Assembly (NCBI RefSeq): GCF_004793975.1
Contig: NZ_SRYB01000028.1
Location: 1 to 64,000 of the forward strand
Source: Lepagella muris
GTDB taxonomy: Bacteria > Bacteroidota > Bacteroidia > Bacteroidales > Muribaculaceae
Length of the DNA stretch: 64,000 bases
Direction of reading: 5' to 3'
In this document: positions 59,141-64,000 of the stretch, piece by piece
Layout of the letters: each line of letters opens with the position of its first letter
Position numbering within the stretch: the stretch's first letter is position 1
The notes under the pieces: generated by a model
Seen by the model: only the letters and a program-made list of their open reading frames with translations
Database searches by the model: none
What the model was told of the DNA's origin: nothing
Position numbers and translations under genes: made by a program

Positions 59141-61252
59141 TTATTTCAAGATTGCGGAGGCTGCGCCTGACTGTTCACCTATTTCATTGCCGCGTTGTAC
59201 TTTCTTTCCATAGCCGAATGTGTAAGTGGCTGTGAAGTTTATGCGAGGGTGTGATGATGTGCCGATAATCGTCTGACGCTCGTTATAATATGGTGAAACT
59301 GTTGTGTTGGTCGCACCGTCCCAGCCTTTATTGAAGAAGTTGGCTGCCATTACGCGCAGATTCCAATTGGCGTTTGCCCAACCGAAAGTCACACTATGGA
59401 AATTCCGATCTTTATTTATCCGGGGAGAAGCAGTAAACATGCTTTTCTTAGGACTCTCGTAATAGGCTTGAAAATAGAAGCTGTCGAGATAATAGCTTGC
59501 CTGAGCCGTAACCCGGAACGAATTGCAGTTATCGTCGAAAATGCCGGTTGATTTGTAGAATGATTGACTGGGATTGACGTAGAGCTGGAGTTTTCCGTTG
59601 AGTAGTTTCCAGTTGGCAGCCAATCCAATCTCACCGTTGAGATAATCACCGTCGTTGATATATGACCGTAACAGGGCTTTCCCATCCTGATATGGTGTAT
59701 AGACAAGCAACTGACGGTCATACATACCAAAATAGCGTCCGTAGGCACTCATGCCGAAAGCATTTGACGGCATCCAAGTATATGCGAGGTTTACTGTTGT
59801 GTGTCTACAATTGTCCAATAATGGATTGCCGGTAATATACATAAGTTCATTCTCTCGGAGTAAATCTGAAGATTTCTCCGATATGCCGGGGCTGTTTGTA
59901 GCATACTGGAAATAGGCGGAGAAACTGTTTCGCTGATTCGGGACGTATCGCACATTTATGTGTGTGAACGGATACGTGTCACTGTTCGTCTTACCATTTA
60001 TATCGCTGTTTTCCCATGCGAAACCGGCATCAAGGTTAACTGATATTTTCTGTGTCTGGAAATTATAGCCGACCATTCCTGCGGCAAACGCGTTATGGAA
60101 TTTGTCCCTATATCCGTTGTCGTCGGTGTATTCAAGACGGTTGATGTTGTCACCACCATTGCCTCCTAACATTACGGAATGTTTTTGCCCAAAACTTTTT
60201 CGGATATACAAATTCAGACGATAGTTGTAAGCATCCTCTTTAGCATGGCGGTATATCGTGGGCTGAGATGATGCCGCGTAATCGGTATAGTCATTGCCGT
60301 GGGTATAGTTGAACGACGGCGAGAAATCAATCGAAAATTCCTTTGGTAAAGCGAAGAAATATGTTCCTGAATAAGCGACAGAATTGGAACGGTTCGGATT
60401 CTTTCTGCCAAAAGAATATCCCTGAGCTGAATTTGGCGAATACTCCAGTTTGCCGGAATATTCATTGGTTGGCACGCCTAAGTTTGTAAACGCAAGCAGA
60501 TTGCGTATCTGAATCTTGTTGCTGTTGTAGGTGGCGCGGAAAGTAACGGGATATTGATTCTGCTTATAGTGTGATGATTCAAGAGTCTCCTTGCGTGTTA
60601 CGGAATATTCCTTACCGTCGTTATCAGTAAGACGGTAGATGCCCTCAGTCGTGTTGCCAATATGATGGTTGTTCCAGTTATTGGCACCGGCATACAGGTC
60701 GTATGTCATCTTCTTGTAAGTGAACTTCGAGAAGAAGTTGACACGGCTCGACAGACCCACAAGGAAATTTTCATTTGCTGTGATTTTGGTATAACCGCCG
60801 TAAGCGTATTCCTGCACTATGATATTGATTACTCTCTCTGCTCCACGAAAACGAGGGTCGGTAGGAAATTCCAGATATTCCACACGCCTCACATCCGCTG
60901 TGCGCAGTCCCTCCATTTCCTCTTTTGAGGCTTCAAGGAAGTTGATGTAAATGGCTACGTTGCCGCCGACATTGTCTGTCACGGTCTCATCAATCGGATT
61001 TATCCTTATTTGGGGAATAGCCATCTGCCGGAGAAGATCCACTGCATTTTGAGCCGCATTCTTCTGCTTACCCGTAGGTGTATATGTTGACTTTGCTGAC
61101 GAGGTGCGTTGCATCTGCGCTTGCACAACTACTTCATTCAGCTCTTGTGTCTTTAACGTGTCGGCATGTTCCTGAGCATACGATGATAAAAAGATTGTCA
61201 TAGGCACAAAAACAGATACCATTATCCTTTTTACAAATATTGGGTGATTCAT
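59141..61252 (-). CDS. TonB-receptor-like outer-membrane barrel protein
   Basis: 703 residues. A signal peptide (MVSVFVPMTIFLSSYA near residues 11-26) is followed by a plug-like domain (LNEVVVQAQMQRTSSAKSTY, NAVDLLRQMAIPQIRINPID, VRRVEYLEFPTDPRFRGAER) and a 22-strand-type barrel rich in aromatic/Asn strands. There is no N-terminal carboxypeptidase-like domain, and the barrel ends at YTFGYGKKVQRGNEIG plus a short tail instead of a terminal Phe. This matches the outer-membrane beta-barrel proteins that accompany C39 peptide exporters in Bacteroidales and could pass the peptide across the outer membrane or take up a ligand; inferred. 28 nt separate it from the exporter gene. Confidence 0.8.
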   Translation of the reverse strand: MNHPIFVKRIMVSVFVPMTIFLSSYAQEHADTLKTQELNEVVVQAQMQRTSSAKSTYTPTGKQKNAAQNAVDLLRQMAIPQIRINPIDETVTDNVGGNVAIYINFLEASKEEMEGLRTADVRRVEYLEFPTDPRFRGAERVINIIVQEYAYGGYTKITANENFLVGLSSRVNFFSKFTYKKMTYDLYAGANNWNNHHIGNTTEGIYRLTDNDGKEYSVTRKETLESSHYKQNQYPVTFRATYNSNKIQIRNLLAFTNLGVPTNEYSGKLEYSPNSAQGYSFGRKNPNRSNSVAYSGTYFFALPKEFSIDFSPSFNYTHGNDYTDYAASSQPTIYRHAKEDAYNYRLNLYIRKSFGQKHSVMLGGNGGDNINRLEYTDDNGYRDKFHNAFAAGMVGYNFQTQKISVNLDAGFAWENSDINGKTNSDTYPFTHINVRYVPNQRNSFSAYFQYATNSPGISEKSSDLLRENELMYITGNPLLDNCRHTTVNLAYTWMPSNAFGMSAYGRYFGMYDRQLLVYTPYQDGKALLRSYINDGDYLNGEIGLAANWKLLNGKLQLYVNPSQSFYKSTGIFDDNCNSFRVTAQASYYLDSFYFQAYYESPKKSMFTASPRINKDRNFHSVTFGWANANWNLRVMAANFFNKGWDGATNTTVSPYYNERQTIIGTSSHPRINFTATYTFGYGKKVQRGNEIGEQSGAASAILK

Positions 61253-61280
61253 ATTTATTATTGGGGTTAGAGTTTATAAT

Positions 61281-63473
61281 TTAGTTTCCTAATTCAAGCT
61301 GGTTTTTAATGAGTTTATAGTATGCCCCTTTTCTCTTTATAAGAGTTGCATGGTTCCCAGATTCAACGACCTTTCCGTCATCGAGGACTATAATCTGATC
61401 TGCGTTCTTGACAGTAGATAGACGATGAGCAACAACAACTACAGTTCTTCCTTTGTAAAACTCATCAAGATTTTCGACAATGGCACGCTCATTCTTTGCA
61501 TCGAGGGCATTTGTCGCTTCATCGAGAAAGATGAAATCAGGATTCTTATATACAGCTCGTGCAATCAATATACGTTGTTTCTGACCTTGACTCAATCCTA
61601 CACCATCGCGTCCGATTATCGTGTTGTATTTCAGTGGTAGACTCATTATATAATCATGGATATTGGCAATCCTTGCTGATTCTTCAAGTCGCTCCACAGC
61701 AATCTCGCCGTCATCGACTGCTATGTTTCGGGCAATTGACTCTGAAAATATGACACCATCCTGCATTACAACTCCACAATGACGTCGCCACCATTTGATA
61801 TTATATTCTCTTATGTTTCTCCCTGCGATAGAAATCGAGCCTGAGATTACCGGATAGTAACCAAGCATCAGCTTTATCAACGTGGTCTTCCCACTTCCTG
61901 AAGCACCGACAATTGCAGTCACTTTCCCTTCTGGAATATAAAAGGAAACATCTGTTAGGGTCTTTTTAATGGCATGGGGATCATACATGAAATTGACACT
62001 GGACAGTGTTAGAGATTTTTCTGTATTAAATTCGGACACTTGATTTTCATTAATCTCTTCATTCTTACCTTCATGTATTTCATTTATTCGTTCAAGGGAA
62101 ATTTTGACATCCTGCAATGAGTATATAAAAGACATTAATTGCTCTACTGGAGAGTTGAGTTGTCCTATTATATATTGAATTGCGAGCATTGCTCCCAATG
62201 TCATCTGTCCATTGATTACAGCTGTGGCTGCTAATACTGTTATGATTATGTTCTTGACCTCGTTTAAAAAGATTGAACCAGCCTCCTGAGTCTGTTGAAG
62301 TTTTAGCGACTTCATCTGTACAGTGAATAGGTCTGCTTGAGTATCTTCCCATTCCCATCGACGACGTTGTTCACAATCCTGCAATTTGATCTCCTGCATA
62401 GATGTGATGAACTGATAAGTTTTATTTTGATTCTTTGCCTGCTGCTCGAACAGTTCATAATCAAGAACCTTACGTCTTTTTAGAAAAGACGTTATCCAAA
62501 CTCCATATAAAACACTACCTGTTGCAAAGACTCCAAATATCAAAGGATTGTAGATAAGCAGAACGATACCGAATATGATGAAACTTAGAAATGTGAAGAT
62601 TACGTTAAGAACTTGTCCAGTGAGGAAGTTTTGTACGCGGGAGTGGTCTCCAATCCGTTGTAAAAGATCACCCATAAGCTTAGTGTCGAAAAATGACATG
62701 GGTAATTTTAGTAACTTTATGAAAAAGTCACTTACAAGAGAAATGTTAATGCGGATAGATATATGAAGGAGTAACCAACGTCGAATGAAATCAGTTGCTG
62801 TGCGCCCAATCACAATCATCAGCTCTCCTAACAAAATAAGCCAGATAAATTTAATATCGTTATTCCGTATGCCAATGTCTACAATAGCTTGGGTCAAAAA
62901 CGGAAAAATCAACTGGAGTAAACAACCAAGAATTAATCCAGCTATAATCTGAATAAAATATTTTTTGTACTGAATCAAATAATTCGATAGAAATCGAAAT
63001 GATCGCTTTTTGGGTGAATATGCAGTAGAATCACATATAAATTGTTCATTGGGTTCCAAAAACATAGCTATTCCTTTAGTATTAGAATCGCTGCAATCTG
63101 AAGATTTCCAATGATTTTCAAATTCAAGAATATCATAATTTATTAATCCTTTTGCGGGATCCGCAATATAAAATTTTGATTTATTCTTTACTTTATATAG
63201 AACTACAAAATGATTCTGATTCCAATGTAAAATAGCCGGAAGATTTTCATCATCCAAGTCTTCAATATCCACATTTCCTATAAATGTAGTAAACCCAATT
63301 TGTTTTGCAGCATTACTCATGCCAAATATTGAGACGCCCTCTACGGTAGGCGCACATAATTTGTCAAGAAGTTGCATGTCAATTTTTTTGCCATAAAAAC
63401 GGCAAATCATATTTAGGCATGCAACGCCACAGCCCATAGAGTCTTGTTGAGCAATAAATTTAAATTTAGCCAT
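61281..63473 (-). CDS. C39-peptidase ABC exporter (bacteriocin/RiPP transporter)
   Basis: 730 residues. The N-terminal C39 peptidase has QQDSMGCGVACLNMICRFYG with nucleophile Cys15, then ILHWNQNHFVVLYK with the catalytic His and ADPAKG for the Asp. It removes double-glycine leaders during export. A six-helix ABC membrane domain covers about 160-450. The ATPase shows Walker A GASGSGKTTLIKL, signature GLSQGQKQRILIAR, Walker B FIFLDEATNALD and VVVAHRLSTV. It needs an HlyD-type adaptor; only a short HlyD-like N-terminus is present in this operon. It lies 34 nt after the radical-SAM gene. Confidence 0.95.
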   Translation of the reverse strand: MAKFKFIAQQDSMGCGVACLNMICRFYGKKIDMQLLDKLCAPTVEGVSIFGMSNAAKQIGFTTFIGNVDIEDLDDENLPAILHWNQNHFVVLYKVKNKSKFYIADPAKGLINYDILEFENHWKSSDCSDSNTKGIAMFLEPNEQFICDSTAYSPKKRSFRFLSNYLIQYKKYFIQIIAGLILGCLLQLIFPFLTQAIVDIGIRNNDIKFIWLILLGELMIVIGRTATDFIRRWLLLHISIRINISLVSDFFIKLLKLPMSFFDTKLMGDLLQRIGDHSRVQNFLTGQVLNVIFTFLSFIIFGIVLLIYNPLIFGVFATGSVLYGVWITSFLKRRKVLDYELFEQQAKNQNKTYQFITSMQEIKLQDCEQRRRWEWEDTQADLFTVQMKSLKLQQTQEAGSIFLNEVKNIIITVLAATAVINGQMTLGAMLAIQYIIGQLNSPVEQLMSFIYSLQDVKISLERINEIHEGKNEEINENQVSEFNTEKSLTLSSVNFMYDPHAIKKTLTDVSFYIPEGKVTAIVGASGSGKTTLIKLMLGYYPVISGSISIAGRNIREYNIKWWRRHCGVVMQDGVIFSESIARNIAVDDGEIAVERLEESARIANIHDYIMSLPLKYNTIIGRDGVGLSQGQKQRILIARAVYKNPDFIFLDEATNALDAKNERAIVENLDEFYKGRTVVVVAHRLSTVKNADQIIVLDDGKVVESGNHATLIKRKGAYYKLIKNQLELGN

Positions 63474-63507
63474 TCTACAAATTGGTTTTATATAACAATC
63501 TGCAATT

Positions 63508-64000
63508 CTATTGATTCTGAACGTTGTGTTTAATCATATTAATCAAACTCTGCTCAAATTCCATATCTTGATTTTCTATCTTGCAATAAGAGTGTCCTTG
63601 TGCAAAATCTCTTGGGCATATTCCCATGCACACTGGTAAATATTTACATTTCAGACATCTCTCATTTTTAAATGATGGTTGACAATATTTTTTATCAAAA
63701 TCATTTATCCATTCAATTTGACCTGTTCCTGAAATATATCCTTTTGATTTATCCTCATACAAATCATTACATGCAGTACATTTTACTGTAGAGCCATTAT
63801 AGTTAACAGCACAATAGTATTTTTTATTTGCATAGCATGGGATGAAGTTTGTAACGGCATCAAACCATGACACTTTATAACCATTTTCTTCAAATAAAGT
63901 TAGCAATTCAACTCTATTCACATAGGAACTTTTGTCTATAGCTTCCTGCCATACCTTTTTTAGCGATATAACAACAGATTGACGATTCGCTGGAGTTATG
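63508..64000 (-). CDS. SPASM-domain radical-SAM peptide maturase (C-terminal part, cut by window edge)
   Basis: The frame is open from the stop at 63508 to the right edge (at least 163 residues). It carries a SPASM domain: CYANKKYYCAVNYNGSTVKC, a following CNDLYED, and CLKCKYLPVCMGICPRDFAQ, whose cysteines bind auxiliary [4Fe-4S] clusters. The GTG at 63919-63921 is an internal codon, not a likely start, because the upstream frame (VWQEAIDKSSYVNR) is open and looks coding. The radical-SAM core CxxxCxxC lies outside the window. Beside a C39 exporter, this points to a ribosomally made, modified peptide. Confidence 0.88.
   Translation of the reverse strand, partial: ITPANRQSVVISLKKVWQEAIDKSSYVNRVELLTLFEENGYKVSWFDAVTNFIPCYANKKYYCAVNYNGSTVKCTACNDLYEDKSKGYISGTGQIEWINDFDKKYCQPSFKNERCLKCKYLPVCMGICPRDFAQGHSYCKIENQDMEFEQSLINMIKHNVQNQ

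Noticed and set aside
1..64000. CRISPR arrays, rRNA, tRNA, complete insertion sequences.
   Set aside because: No regularly spaced repeats, no conserved RNA-gene sequences and no transposase were seen on either strand.

Overview
The window looks like a Bacteroidales chromosome, probably a gut lineage such as Muribaculaceae or Bacteroidaceae. The family assignment is an inference. The Bacteroidales call rests on a complete CTnDOT-type tra/mob gene set, on promoters of the form TTTG-N19/20-TAnnTTTG, and on Bacteroidales-type families (TraE/F/G/I/J/K/M/N/O/Q, RteC, PcfJ/PcfK, a YWFCY-motif coupling protein). No rRNA, tRNA, CRISPR array, complete insertion sequence or integrase was found.

Positions 1 to about 12.4 kb are ordinary chromosome: an MBOAT/SGNH O-acylation pair, a YpfJ-type zinc protease, a DUF4250 protein, a secreted C45 Ntn-hydrolase, a thioesterase, DprA, a nucleoside phosphorylase, a Cof-type HAD phosphatase, and an HxlR regulator beside a flavodoxin-fold oxidoreductase. 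From 10.9 to 12.4 kb there is gene decay: a flavodoxin remnant, a 5-prime dxs stub and a frameshifted, truncated LuxR-type regulator. MsrB and a higBA toxin-antitoxin pair follow.

From about 14.7 to 55.8 kb the sequence is an integrative conjugative element (ICE). Its left part has two large nested palindromes, then PcfK/PcfJ and small accessory genes. From 18.7 to 34.3 kb it carries a rightward defence cassette of seven tightly spaced or overlapping genes: OLD-family ATPase/TOPRIM nuclease, HsdM, DUF1016 PD-(D/E)xK nuclease, HsdS, HsdR, a 1011-residue WG-repeat protein and two less familiar proteins (an acidic 512-residue protein and a membrane-anchored CxxC zinc protein). A promoter and a structured leader with a terminator-like hairpin precede the cassette. 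The leftward transfer operon (ParA/TraA to TraQ plus lysozyme, 48.8 to 34.4 kb) has a DNA cytosine-5 methyltransferase inserted between traJ and traK. The divergent mobABC genes run rightward from 49.6 kb. The 0.86 kb between the two operons holds direct repeats, a parS-like palindrome and the likely oriT. Leftward rteC-like and rteB-like regulators close the element; the RteB-like protein has lost its phospho-acceptor and key AAA+ residues.

From 56 to 64 kb an AT-rich leftward operon encodes a SPASM radical-SAM maturase (cut by the window edge), a C39-peptidase ABC exporter, a TonB-receptor-like barrel, a large lipoprotein, a short protein resembling only the N-terminus of an HlyD adaptor, and two small outer-membrane-like proteins. 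This looks like a peptide natural-product (RiPP) maturation and export locus whose precursor gene lies outside the window.

Taken together, the ICE carries its own transfer machine, its own methyltransferase (possible protection of transferred DNA) and a compound restriction/defence cassette. The strongest candidates for something undescribed are the seven-gene cassette with its RNA leader, the competing hairpins inside hsdS, the 156-nt nested palindrome at 15.2 kb and the degenerate RteB-like regulator.
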